Below, piece after piece: positions 12,250 to 24,010 of a stretch of 64,000 nt of DNA. Each line of letters opens with the position of its first letter. Positions within the stretch are counted from its first letter, which is position 1. The notes below the pieces were generated by a model, which had not been told where the DNA came from, did not search any database, and saw only the letters and a list, made by a program, of their open reading frames with translations. Location of the stretch: assembly GCF_000003815.2 (NCBI RefSeq), contig NC_049984.1, forward strand, positions 15,320,158-15,384,157, in the 5' to 3' direction. Source of the DNA: Branchiostoma floridae (taxonomy: Eukaryota; Chordata; Leptocardii; Amphioxiformes; Branchiostomatidae). The position numbers and the translations under genes are program-made.

Positions 12250-12790
12250 GGTCAATTTTAGACCAAAACTGTATATTTTGGCCCCTGTACCCTGGTATTA
12301 CAACCAAATGAGCTGAAATTTGACAGAGATGTGCCTTGATAATGCCCCCATATAAATTCAATAACACTTTTGGTGTACAGTACAACAAAATGCTTATTTT
12401 TGCGATTTTTGGACCAATTTTTGACCAAAAAAGGACACTTTTGGGCCCTGTACCCTGGTATTACAACCAAATGAGCTGAAATTTGACAGAGATGTGCCTT
12501 GATAATGCTCCCATATAAATTCAATAACACTTTTGGTGTACAGTACAACAAAATGCTTATTTTTGCGATTTTTGGACCAATTTTTTACCAAAAAAGGACA
12601 CTTTTGGCTCCTGTACCTTGGTATTGCAACCGAATGAGCTGAAATTTGACACAGATGTGCCTTGATAATCCCTTCATATAAATTCAATAACACTTTTGGT
12701 GTACAGTGCAACAAAATGCTTATTTTTGCGATTTTTGGCCAATTTTTGACCAAAAAAGGACACTTTTGGCTCCTGTACCCTGGTATTACA
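12250..12790. repeat. 162-bp minisatellite
   Basis: CCTGTACCCTGGTATTACAA recurs at about 12286, 12449, 12611 and 12774 (period 162-163). Units share AATGAGCTGAAATTTGACAG and TTCAATAACACTTTTGGTGT. Because 162 is a multiple of three, long minus-strand frames arise that are not genes. Confidence 0.9.
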
Positions 12791-13395
12791 ATTAAATGAC
12801 CTGAAATTTGGTATAGATAGGCATTAGATACTTGGTAACAAGATTCAAGTAAAATTTTTGACACAAACAACTTTAAAATGATTAATTTTGGCACTTTTTT
12901 GAGGGGAAATTTGTTTTCTTTTGGCCTCCTGACGTGACCTTCCGTGACCCCGCACAGAGCCACACCTGTGCGCGTCAGCCGGAGAGTTAATTGAATCAAA
13001 GACCTAGCCAATCAGCGAAGAGGAGGCCAAAGGCTAATTAATATTCATAAGCGGGGCCTCATGATCCCGTATATAGCAGTGTTCCCGCCAGGGGGAGCGA
13101 AGCCCGCCTAAGGCTCTCGCATTTTAGACTATTCAGAAGGCTTTATATTGTATCAGTTCTTAGGGGCATATCTATGATAATCGCAGCAGTCACTTAACTT
13201 CTCTTCAGGAGTTTAGCGTAACACTATTTCAGGTCAAACCGTCAAAGGCAACTAAAAACAAACTTTAACGTTACTGAGTTCAACAGTACTTATAACTTGT
13301 TATCCGAAGTTAAAACGCTAGCGATGGTATTTTCGCTGCGCTGTTAGCTCCGTGCGACTGTTGTTGACGGTCTTATAACGGTATATTTTGCACCC
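12772..13395. repeat. 0.6-kb tandem duplication, arm 1
   Basis: Contains AGCCAATCAGCGAAGAGGA, GCTAATTAATATTCATAAGC and GTATATAGCAG (CCAAT-like and TATA-like boxes), then CTCTCGCATTTTAGACTATT. Repeated as arm 2. Confidence 0.8.
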
Positions 13396-14135
13396 CTGTA
13401 CCCTGGTATGAGTAACATTTGGTATAGATAGGCATAATATAGTTGGTAAAATGATCCAAGTAAAATTTTTAGCATAAAGTACTGTAAAAGGCTTAATTAC
13501 AGCACTTTTTTTAGGGGAAATTGGTTTTCTTTCGTTCTCCATGCCATGACCTTTCGGACGTTCACCCCACAGAGCCGACATCTGCACCTGCGTCTAGCCG
13601 GCAGGAAGAGTTAATTCAATTAATGGTTCAGCCAATCAGCGAAGAGGAAAGCGAAGGCTAATTAATATTCATAAGCGGGACCACACAATACGTTAACTTG
13701 AAGACTCAGGCCGTACAGACTTCTCGCCAGGATTTTTTCAAAGCGTCGGGCAGGGGTCCGGGGGCCGCCGAATGTCCCTGGCGGGGTCCAGGGGCAGGGC
13801 CACTGTGGGGGGGACCCAGGTGGGCGAAGCCCCCCCGGAAGCTCTTGCATTTTAGACTATTGAGAAGGCTTCTTTTATCAGTTTTTTTAGGGCCATATCT
13901 ACGATAATCGTAGCAGTCACTTACTTCTCTTCAGCAGTTTGACTTTAAAATATTTCGGGTCAAAGCTTCAAAGACAACTAAAACCTCATAAACAACAAAC
14001 TTTACTTAGCTCAACAGTATACAAAAATATTGTACGGGTTGCCATCCTTAGTTGAAGCGCTTATTTATAGCCCTAGTATCTTCGCTGCGCCGTTAGCCGC
14101 CGTGCGACTTTTGTTGACGGTCTGATATCCCTACG
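13396..14135. repeat. 0.7-kb tandem duplication, arm 2
   Basis: Same order of motifs as arm 1 (TTTGGTATAGATAGGCATAA, AGCCAATCAGCGAAGAGGAA, CTCTTGCATTTTAGACTATT, CTTCGCTGCGCCGTTAGC). It has gained about 60 bp of GC-rich sequence near 13745-13840 and lost the TATA-like box. Confidence 0.8.
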
Positions 14136-16249
14136 TCGCCGCCTCGCTGATATTCCCACGGACATGTTTCAAGAAAAATGCCCAGCAAAAAACGCTGTTC
14201 TGCGTCAAATTCTATTCTATAAAATATATGGGACTCAGTGTTACAGTCTAAATATTTTGTAGAAGCACCGCTGTAGGAAAGAAGGTCCAAGCAATGTAAA
14301 ACATCACGTAGCATGAAGTTCGCTGTCAACTGGCACACAGCACATGACTGTTTGAAACTCTAAGTCTAATCAACAGCCGTGTTTGATTGATAGCCGGCGG
14401 TCCTTTGATGAAGTCGGCGAAAGGTGCGTTAGTTAGAAAATCTGCGTTTAGTTTTGATACGTAATTATAAGTTAGACAGTGGCGAGAATGATTATTTTCT
14501 CATCAATATTTCTCTTCAGAATTATTTGAACTTAATTGTACATCTAAACAATTGGCTTACCTGTGCAATGTTTATATCATTAATGATCAGTGTACTGAAA
14601 TCATGTGTAACGTATGGCTCCTAGTCAATAGATCAGCATTTTCTCTATAGTGACCACCTGTCTATAGTGGCCACATTTCCTAGTGCTGTTGTTGTTTGAC
14701 ATAAACTTTGAACATTTAAATTGTAAGTAACTTTAAACTGCCAGAGTTTCAGCCCAATAAAACACTCTCAGCGCCAGGGTATGAACAGACTGACCAGACA
14801 GACGAAAATAAATCCTCGAACAAGGTTCAATCGTATCTTCCGGGTCTGGCAGGAAGTTGTTAAACTAAAATAAGAATAGGCTCGATGGTTGATTGCATAC
14901 AAAGTAAAACAGTTTAACAGTTTTACAGCTTGAAGAAAACAAACGCTCCTACAGTACCTGCACCTGCTTGATAATTATTAAATCGTATGCCCTACTTGAA
15001 TAAAAAAAGTTCACAGCAATAATAAATGTACCCACATCACAAGGAGCTTATACTTTTTTAAACTTACACCTAGTTATCGTACTGAAAATTGTTAATGACA
15101 TTACATGAAGTCATTCAACAATTTTCAGTCATGATGAAAATTTTCTGAATGGAAGGTGTGATTATTGTCATTTTCTGAAAAATAGAAGCAAGCTCTGTTT
15201 TTACCTGGAATCAATTCACAATACCAGTCCACTTTGGGGGATAATGTACTGTTAAGAGGATGTTCCATTTTTGCGCAGGGGTGATTTGGAACAGTCCAAT
15301 GTTGCGTGGGAAGGGGTATGGCTGAAATATGCTGTATTTGCTCTTAAGCAAATGTCGGCCTTTCTAGTTTCACAGCTATTTCCATAGGCTAGGCATGGCT
15401 CATCATAAATTGAAGGGCAAAGGTCAGATTCACCGGAAAAACAGGAAGTGGAGTTCAAAGTTGACGAATTTAGTCATTTATCAGCCATGGGTGACATTAT
15501 TAGATATTCCGGAACATGTGGTCAAGGAAAGAGGCCTATCTTCCACACATGGAAGCATGGTTTGGGGGTTATCTGTTTGTTTGTTTGTCTGTTTGTTTGT
15601 GATTTCGCAGTCCTTTATTTTCCATGTGCTAACAGCGTTCGCTAGTGAGTGACAGCAACAGGATACGTACAAGAAATTCAAAATATTTCTTCGGAGGTAT
15701 GAGATCTCTCAACTCTTGTTAACAACAACACTGCAATTACTGTGTTATAAACCATCACAGTTTAAACTTTATGTCCGTTATTACAACTCTATCGAAATCA
15801 TTCAATTTCGCAGTCACATTATTGATAGGACGTTCTTCATTGGAAAAGTAAACGAGGTCGTAATTAGGGACGGGATATATAGGCTTTTGCTTCGTCCTTG
15901 GCATTGACAACAGCTGTGTGGAAAAGCAATCTGTCCCCAGAGCACCATTTTTGCAAGTGTAATACATTGATGGGATTTCCATATCGACTGCATCAAACGA
16001 GTATACTTCTTTAATTGTCTAACAGTGCAAAGTATCACAGGCTCCTACTTTAACAATATTACAGTATTACAGACAAATTATCTATTGAAAGGTGACTGAC
16101 CCGGAAATGCCCCATCAAGCCTTGATTAATTCAACTCGAGTCAAGAAGGCCTCTAAAGGGGGTACGTATACGTTTCTCACTGAAGCTATGGTAATACTAA
16201 GTTGGAGGCGTCGCTGTGTACTAAATTGGATTTGAGTTGCCCTTGACTT
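14136..16249. other. Intergenic, no gene seen
   Basis: A small direct repeat (CTATAGTGACCACCTGT / CTATAGTGGCCACA) lies at 14645. A minus-strand donor-like GCACAG|GTAAGC at 14562 has no open exon beside it. Confidence 0.45.
15573..15601. repeat. (GTTT)n microsatellite
   Basis: CTGTTTGTTTGTTTGTCTGT, about seven units. Confidence 0.85.
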
Positions 16250-16491
16250 TATAATGGGAACATCATACAAAACGTTCAAGCATGGCTAAAAAGATAACAA
16301 AACACACAAAGCTTGAAGAGATAAGTTTTCTCTCGATGCAATTTGCTGATATCTCTGTCAAATCGCTCGGACGAGAGAGACGCCGCTAACTCTTACGTCA
16401 CATTTTCAAACCGGGGCCGCAGTGATCGAACCCTGCGCATGCAGTACCGTACCGGTGCCCCAAGTACAGTGAGATACCACCTTTACCGGTA
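16250..16491. mobile_element. MITE A/B-like decayed copy
   Basis: The right end GTGCCCCAAGTACAGTGAGA TACCACCT is a family B terminus, while the core (AAGATAACAAAACACACAAA, CTCTGTCAAATCGCT) is shared with family A. The left end is not resolved. Confidence 0.4.
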
Positions 16492-16703
16492 TGTTGTCGC
16501 CGCCGTCTATTCCTGTATCAAAGTCAAACTTGAGAAACGGTGCTATTACCATAGCAACTGCATGATCACAGTTCCCATCTAAGCCGTCTATTTCCTTACC
16601 TAAGCGTTAGTTTGAGAAATGTAGTTATCACTAAAAGTAATCCATTTGCCACGGAATAGGATGAATGGAAGGAGTAGACAAGTGTAACGTAGACGTGTAG
16701 CCT

Positions 16704-17330
16704 AAAGGTACCGCAGACCTACTTTGAACGGATTGGTAATCTATCTTTCCATGGTGTCTGCGTTTCGTGTTAACTCTTGCCTTAGTGAAGAATCGGATTT
16801 GCGCAAGTGTTATATAAGACTAGCTTTCATTGATAGACTGGTGAATGACGTTGTCTACGTGCAGGAGTTGTTAGATGCTGTTAAAACTTTTCTTAAGGTG
16901 CACTCTCCCTGCACTTGCGTCAAGCTTGCGTCACTGCGTGGTTCGTTCACTGTGTCACTATTTCTATTTCTCTCTGACTTGTCTAATTTAGATACTGTGT
17001 TATACGTAAAAGTACGACTAAGAAGACACAAAAAGTAAGAAAATTCGTTCTTTACCTCTGAAATTCGTTGAGTATATTTCGAACCCCGCAGTGACGCAAG
17101 CTTTACGCAAGTACAGTGAGAGGACACCTTTAAGGTACCCCAGCCCTACTTTAAACGGATTGGTAATCTGCGTTTCGTGTTATTAACTATTGCCTTACGT
17201 GACGAATTGGATTTGCGTGAAGAACTTACGTGAAGAATTGGAAGTGTTATGTAAGACCCGCTTTCATTGATAGACTAGTGAATAACGTCTACGTGCAGGA
17301 GATATTAGATGCTGTCAAAACTTTTCTTAG
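16704..17330. repeat. 190-bp direct duplication flanking a MITE
   Basis: 16704-16894 and 17131-17330 share ACGGATTGGTAATCT, CTTTCATTGATAGACT and CTACGTGCAGGAG...TTAGATGCTGT. The family B MITE lies exactly between the arms. Confidence 0.75.
16895..17131. mobile_element. MITE family B, copy with TTA duplication
   Basis: TTA|AGGTGCACTCTCCCTG at the left and CAGTGAGAGGACACCT|TTA at the right. The 3-bp TTA duplication fits PIF/Harbinger-type transposition. It lies between the two arms of a 190-bp direct duplication. Confidence 0.75.
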
Positions 17331-17984
17331 TGATGGTGGGAGCTGAAAACATATATTACGTCTCCATTTGTAACTTTGCGGTGACTTCATCTTTTTTATC
17401 AATCATATCATATCAGACATAGTCATGGAGGACTAGCAATCGCTGATGCATGTATTAGCACTGCCAATGAGAAATAAATAAAATTAAACTGGCGTATACA
17501 ATCACAATACCAAAATAAGTTGCAGAATTGGGGTTGAGCGATGAAATAATCTATTAAAACTAGGTCATAATGTATTGTACATAGAATATAGAACATAAAA
17601 CATAGGCTAGTTCAGTCAAGCGTTTTGTATCAACAATACATGTTCGGGTCTTCGTCAGTCATAATTGCCATGCATGGTTTGTGATTTGGAAAATGTGTCT
17701 TCTTTTAGTACAAATACACATTTATCATTCCTCAGCTAACCGACATGTATCACACTGCATGCAGTCATCCCTCAGTAAGACATCTGGAGCCGCATAGTTC
17801 AAGTTTATTTTATTCAGCCTGCCAAAACGGTTTTGTTGCGTACAATTTCTTCAGTGGCTAGAGGCTTAATGACAATGACAACAAGCGTTCGCAGAACTCA
17901 ACCTTCGTGAAATGGGTGAGGGTGTGGTGGTTTGAGGGTGTTTTTATAGACATCTCAGGGGCTAGGCTAACAGTATATGATACG

Positions 17985-19005
17985 TCCGGTTGGCAAAATT
18001 GTCCGGAATTCTACAGGATTTTTCCGCGCATATGTAGTTGCATCATCCCGTTGGAGTGGAATAATTTGGGTTCACAGATTGTCATGGTATTTGGAATGCA
18101 GATAGTTTTTGTTATGAACTGTGAGCGAGCGCATAATCAAATTTTATTATACAAGTCAGGGGCTAATTTGCATAGATAATTAGGACAGTTTAAAAGCCTA
18201 CTTCATATCATAATAGCAGATACTCAAACATAAGACACATGTAACTAACAAAGAGAGAAATATTAGCCTAACTGAGTAGTGTACTAGTATGTTCGATTGG
18301 GCCACAGCAAGTCAATTTTATGTATGACATCCGCGCGCGCATTAATGTTCGCCTGATTTCAGGAAAAAAAAACAAGAATTTTTTTCTGCAAGGACCGTCA
18401 ACATGGCGATAAAGTACCAAAATGAGCAAATATATTTTGTTGTAGCCTAATGATTGTACTTGTACAAGTGACACTTGCGAGGTACCCAGGACTGTAGTTG
18501 CAGAAATAAAACTTATTGGATATATGGAAGCCATGAGTGTGCTTACCAACTTTGTTGATGATGCCAGTCTACCACACTATATATTGTCACACCAGTACAT
18601 GTCTTAAAAACAGGAATGAATGCCTTGTTGGCTCTGATGCCATGTTTTGTCCCTTTAATTCTTTTTACAACAGTGGTCACAACTTTATGGTGCCTATTTT
18701 TGAAAATGTAGCTATCTTGTTTGTTTCTACCTATCTTGTTTTTTTCGTCCGATCGCACGTTTTTTGCAGTCTGCAGAGGATGTCATCCATAAAATTTACT
18801 TGCTGTGGCCTTGGTAAAAATTCCCGGAATTTACAACAAGTCTTACGCACATGCGTAATTGCATCATCACTTTGGAGGGTAATAACACGGGAAAGGTTGA
18901 CGGATCGTCATGCTTTTTGATCTCTAGATAACTTGGGGGATGCCTTCTATAATTAAGTATTTTATGCAAACCAGGGGCTAGTTTGCACAATTAATCCATC
19001 CGCAG
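17985..19005. repeat. Diverged 190-bp repeat pair with inverted segments
   Basis: 17985-18180 and 18812-19005 share CCGGAATT.TACA, GCATCATC and CAGGGGCTAATTTGCA-type motifs. Between them, 18299-18341 and 18768-18812 are inverted copies of GATGTCATNCATAAAATT and CTTGCTGTGGCC. Confidence 0.55.
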
Positions 19006-19839
19006 CATTTCATAACAGGACAGTCAAACGTACATGTATTACATCTGTAACTGAAAAAAATTTAAAGGAGTTGTACAAGAAAACTATATTACTTTGTGGA
19101 AACGTCCATGCAATGTATTAAGTCGTCAATATTGACATGTTTTATCTCGATAGTCCATTATTCACATTGAAAGTATATAACGTACTACATTGCGGAGCTA
19201 GGTAGCAATTTGCATATTTGATATCTATATATATATCTTTAAGTATAGTAATAAAATTTAATATACAACTGCTGCAATACAGATAATTATTTTCGACTTG
19301 TTGCTTGCAACAATGATCATGTAACATTCTTTGTTTCACAATGCAGTCCACTACATTGTGTATCCCATATGTCTAATGTACACTCCCTAATCGTCCCTAT
19401 AAACAATCTCATTAATGACTACAAGTTACTGTGAAAAACAAACCCTGCTTTTTTCAACAATGTATTGTACCGGTAGTAACTGTTACATGTACAACCCTTT
19501 TAAAACGTATAATATATTCCCCTGTATACAATATCATCATTGCTCTTATTCTTGGTGTACAGATTATCAAATCTTGTGGGAAACACGCACACCCCACCAT
19601 GTATAATGTACTGTCCCTATAGTACCATTTTTTGTTGACTTTTGGGGTCACTTCCTGTGGAGACGGGGTAAGTGCAGCGTGGCAGCAGCATGACGTAATA
19701 CCACCTAAATATAGCACGATTGCGTAATACCCACGATTGCGTAATACCCACTCAGGGCCACTGTAAAACCCATTTTCCACGTACAAACATCCCCCGCAAA
19801 ACCGTCAAAAGCCACTAAACGAAAAAATGCCTCGTACGT

Positions 19840-20400
19840 TTCTTCTCCTTCTCAAGAACTACCCACATACCAAATATCAGATCAATCTGTCATGCCGTTC
19901 ATGAGATTTTCTGTCCACAGACACGCACCCTACAACGGTTTGCACACATACCTATTGCATTCTGCTAATTACCTCCTAATTTGCATAATAATCATACAAT
20001 TATGTACATCACTACCTAAGCTATCTGCATACCTACAGTCATTCCGATCCATCGACCCCTGCTTCCATAATTCCTTCTCAAAACCTAACACAAGAATGAC
20101 TTTCACCGCCCCAGCAAAACCCCTAAGTGGCCAAAACTTACACACCTTACTATTCATTTATACAGCTACTTACCACTTAAAAATCATCACCCAAACATGT
20201 CCCGAAAAAAAAATATCAAAACCGGAAGTTCTGCTGCAGTACAATAACACTCCGCTAGAACGCCCTGCCGTAACGCAATTCCTACCATTCCTTCGTCATG
20301 TCTAACCCTACCCACATACCAAATATCAAAACAATCCATCCATGCCTTCCCCAGTTATCAGGCTGACAAACGTCCCTCTCACAAAAAAACAGCACTCAAA
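19840..20400 (+). repeat. Degenerate microsatellite-bearing repeats
   Basis: CACATACCAAATATCAGATC (19867) and CACATACCAAATATCAAAAC (20310), plus GTTCTGCTGCAGTACAATAA between. C-rich and G-poor on this strand. The 137-aa frame at 19892-20305 is not convincing. Confidence 0.4.
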
Positions 20401-20489
20401 ACAAACCCTTCGTTTCACGAAGGGAATGACAATGAACTTTATTGCTGCATATTCATGCCCCAATGAGGCTACATGTAGTAAGTTAGGCC

Positions 20490-20535
20490 CCCTTTCCACA
20501 TGACGGTGCTCTCACCGCGCTCTCGCTGCGATGTT
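20490..20535. mobile_element. MITE family A, solo terminal repeat
   Basis: GGCCCCCTTTCCACATGACG followed by CGCGCTCTCGCTGCGATG; no opposite end was found. Confidence 0.4.
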
Positions 20536-21427
20536 GATGACACTAGATATTTGAACAAGTCTTCCTTTGTTAGGTGTACATATTTCTGTTTTACAAGTGT
20601 AACATTAACAAAAGGTATTACGTATATTTTTGTATAGAGATCACGCTAGAACAAAGTGCATTTCATTTTCTATACATCTGTAGTTCGTATTACAAAACAT
20701 AGTATTTTTATATTATTACATATTCTATCATCAGGACGAGTTCGGCTTTATCTGCCCGATGTATGAATACATGAACTTCGCTATTATATATGCCTTCCAG
20801 TGCATAATGCCCTGATAGTCCTTTCCCACGTACACTACACATTTATCAATGGCATTTGTATAATTCTTCTGAACTGCAGTACTAGTAGCATAGATAATTA
20901 TTTCACAATCCGTCGGAATGTAACTTTAAAACTATTAGAACCTCCCTGGATTTACTAAACATTTGATAAAATCACTTTCAGTCAAAACGCTCATACGAAA
21001 ATATATGTTATATCGTCGTAATATCGTAACAATAAACATTATAACGTACAGTTGCGTCCCACCTCCGCGCTGAACTTATGAATTCCTGATATATTCTATT
21101 ACCAAAGGTCAAAGCTGGTCATGGGCAAACGCGTAAACTAGAAGCACTGCGCCTATAAAGATCATTTGTACTATTATCTGTAGTATATGGTAAAGGAAAG
21201 TAAAGACATAACGACTTAACCCTATTCAGACGGGGGGGGGGCTTTTGAGGCCTGCGCCAACTTTCATGTCGCATAACGCCAGAACGGCTTACGCTAGAGC
21301 CAGCAAACTTGGTGCCTTTTCCTAAAATTTAGTTGCCAACAATTTCGAACGTGTGAAAATTTTCAATTTTTCTTGTTGGCAACTCTTTGCTGAGACGCAT
21401 CTTTGACGAAAATCGCTAATTTTCACG

Positions 21428-22055
21428 ATGGTAAAATTTGGCCCTAAACTTTCCAGACTTCTATGTGGGGCTTTAGAACACGAATCATGTTCCATCTGAC
21501 GTGATCGCGCGCGCATAGAACAGAACGGGCGTTCTATTTGGGGTCATCCGAGGTTACCCGCAGGTTGTTACAGGAAACACGCAGAAAAATCCCTTGTTTC
21601 CCTGGGTGCCGTGCGTCAGAAGAAAAACAAACATTTTCACAAATATAAACCGTTATCTGGCAAGCTTAGTTTTGCTGCCGCTTAGTTTGGAACATGTGAC
21701 ATGTAGCAAAGCTGCTGGCGTCATTATTGGTGACCTTGACTATTACAACACTTGTTTGCGTCGGTATCAATTACTCCATGTCACTATCAGTGCGACTCGA
21801 CATACGGCCAGACATGGTATTTAGATCGCTTACAAAAGGCGTGCAAATCAACTCTTTCAGGACTTATATTGTCGACAACTAATATCTCCAGCTTTGTGTC
21901 TTAGGGATTTTTGGAACATGGAGGCAATTTTGAATTACAAGTCTTTGAGTGTGAAAATTTGAAAAAATGACGATTTGTCGACCTTATGTTGGCTGTAAAA
22001 ATAGTTTTAAGTAGAAGTTGAAAAATCCCTAAGACAGAAAGTTTGATATCTGATT
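21428..22055. mobile_element. Dispersed ~1-kb TIR element, left two thirds
   Basis: Starts CACGATGGTAAAATTTGGCC and matches 36078-36700 almost base for base over about 620 bp (for example TTTCCCTGGGTGCCGTGCGT, TGGTGACCTTGACTATTACA). The right end is replaced by a truncated family D element. Confidence 0.75.
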
Positions 22056-22192
22056 TGCCCCCCGTACGTGCGAATAAGGGCGACTCGCCTGCCCTGTACA
22101 GCCTGAACGTTTTCAGAAATATGTGGTGGACGTGCCCCCCCCCCCCCCCCAAAAAAAAAACGTACGGTGGGTTATGCCCTTAGCTTTAGCTC
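22056..22192. mobile_element. MITE family D, truncated
   Basis: CCCGTACGTGCGAATAAGGG through ACGTACGGTGGGTTATGCCC is the right half of family D. It contains C18 followed by A10. It replaces the right third of the dispersed element beginning at 21428. Confidence 0.55.
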
Positions 22193-22880
22193 GTGCTCTG
22201 TACTGCAATGCTGTCAGATACCTCCAGCCTAAAGCATAGTTTTCGACACTTTTTGGGGTTCCAGCCAATTCCCTACTGATCGACAGCAACCATTATGATC
22301 TGAATGTGCGTAGATGTAAAATTGATGATGGTTTGTAGAAAATTTGTCACAGCACTCGTGTATCACGTCTATACTGTGAATGGTTTAGCCCGAGGCCAAG
22401 CGATGATGGAGACTCTGGATACAAAGTATTTATTCTTAAGAGCTTTCAATACTTTACTGTCCCGAGGGAATCAGTCGGAAACGCAATACGTCTTTCATAA
22501 ACCTTCTTGAAATGTCTCTTTTAAAGACACAGACTTGAATACAGAAATCGCTGTTTACCATGTTCGGTATAGGAGGCAGATATATAAAAAAATGGATTTT
22601 TTCATGAGACAGATTAAAATGAAAGTTCCTGAAAGGTAAGCACTCTTGTCTGATGTTAGCGCTAACAATTAATGCAAGGGTTTGACCTGTGTTTTGACCT
22701 ATCATATCGCCGTCTTCCAACAGTTACCTAGCCGTTTGTGTTACAGAGAGCTGGCGCCATGTACAGCGAACCCTCCGGGCATGAATCAAATTGTGAACGT
22801 GCCGGACATGATGAACAGTTTTGTTATATACATAGACAGGGTGGTAAAATAGTAATAACATGTAACTGTCAGTTATTTCT
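22193..22880. other. Intergenic with one exon-like stretch
   Basis: At 22511-22635 a plus-strand frame (containing TEIAVYHVRYRRQIYKKMDF) reaches a donor GAAAG|GTAAGC. AT-rich codons and no clear acceptor make it weak. Confidence 0.25.
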
Positions 22881-23170
22881 GAGAGAGAGAAATAGAGAGA
22901 CAGTGAGAGAAAGAGACAGAGAGAGACAGAGAGATAAACAGAGAGAAAGAGACAGACAGAGACAGACAGAGAGATAAACAGAGAGAAAGAGAGAGACAGA
23001 GAGACAGAGAGAGAGACAGTTAGAAAGAGAGAGATAGAGAGAGGAACAGAGAGAAAGAGAGAGAGAGAGAGAGACAGACAGAGAGGCAGAGAGAGAGAGA
23101 CAGAGAGAAAGAGAAACAGAGAGAGACAGAGAGAGAAAGAGAGAGACAGAGACAGAAAGAGAGAGACAGG
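22881..23170. repeat. GA-rich (GAGACA)n array 1
   Basis: About 290 bp of almost pure purine with GACA interruptions on the plus strand. Followed by GAGCACGGTCGGTTGAATTG. Frames across it are spurious. Confidence 0.95.
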
Positions 23171-23352
23171 GAGCACGGTCGGTTGAATTGGCACCAGGCC
23201 TTTAAATAAGTGCCTGCCAATATCTTGGCATTGTTGATATATATACCCAATAAAAATCTTCACAGCTCCAGACCTCACATTTAACATTAGAAGACGGTTC
23301 AGGGCTTATCTAATACACGATGTGTTTAAACTTCCCCGCACGTACTGTACTA

Positions 23353-23381
23353 TGAGAGGGAAAGAGAGAGACAGAAGAGAA

Positions 23382-23435
<54 letters not shown>

Positions 23436-23548
23436 GAGAGACAGAGAGAAAGAGAGAGACAGAGAGAGAGAGACGGAGAGACAGAGAGGCAGAGAGAGAG
23501 AAAGAGAGAGGCAGAGAGAGAAATGGAGAGACAGAGAAGGATAGAGAG
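23353..23548. repeat. GA-rich array 2
   Basis: About 195 bp of polypurine, followed by the same GAGCACGGTCGGTTGAATTG flank as array 1. Confidence 0.95.
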
Positions 23549-23732
23549 CACGGTCGGTTGAATTGGCACCAGCAGGCCTCTGAATAAAAGTTCCTGTCAA
23601 TATCTTGGCAGTGTTGATATATATACCCAATAAAAATCTTCACAGCTCCAGACCTCACATTTAACATTATAAGACGGTTCAGGGCTTATCTAATACACGA
23701 TGTGTTTAAACTTCCCCTCACGCACTGTAAAT

Positions 23733-23868
23733 GTGAGAGAGAGGGGGGAGGGAGGGAGAGATAGAGGAAAGGGAGAGAGAGGGAGAGGGAGAGAGAGAGA
23801 GAGACAGAGAGAGCGAAAGAGAGACAGACAGACAGACAGAGAAAGAGCGAGAGAGAGAAAGAGAGAGC
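23733..23868. repeat. GA-rich array 3
   Basis: About 135 bp of polypurine starting with a G-rich part; the flank GAGAGCACGGCTTGTTGAAT is a diverged form of the other two. Confidence 0.95.
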
Positions 23869-24010
23869 ACGGCTTGTTGAATGGGCACAGGGCCTTTGAA
23901 TAAACGTTGGCAGTGTTGATCAATGTAGTCAATAAAAATCTTCACATCTTCAGACAATTCAGACAATTTAACATTAGAATACGCTCCATGGATTATGTTA
24001 TACACGATGC

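Larger units (their letters stand above)
19006..21427. other. Intergenic, mostly old repeat
   Basis: Contains the degenerate repeats at 19840-20400, a solo MITE end at 20490 and a G11 run at 21231. No gene signal. Confidence 0.45.
23171..24010. repeat. Tandem unit carrying the GA arrays
   Basis: The non-GA part of the unit recurs three times (23171, 23549, 23869), with CAATATCTTGGCA.TGTTGA, CCAATAAAAATCTTCACA and TCTAATACACGATGTGTTTA. Period is 376 bp then 317 bp; the third copy is diverged. Confidence 0.85.

Noticed and set aside
12258-13011. Repetitive minus-strand frames of 97 and 205 aa
   Set aside because: Products of the 162-bp minisatellite and its flank, not a repeat protein.
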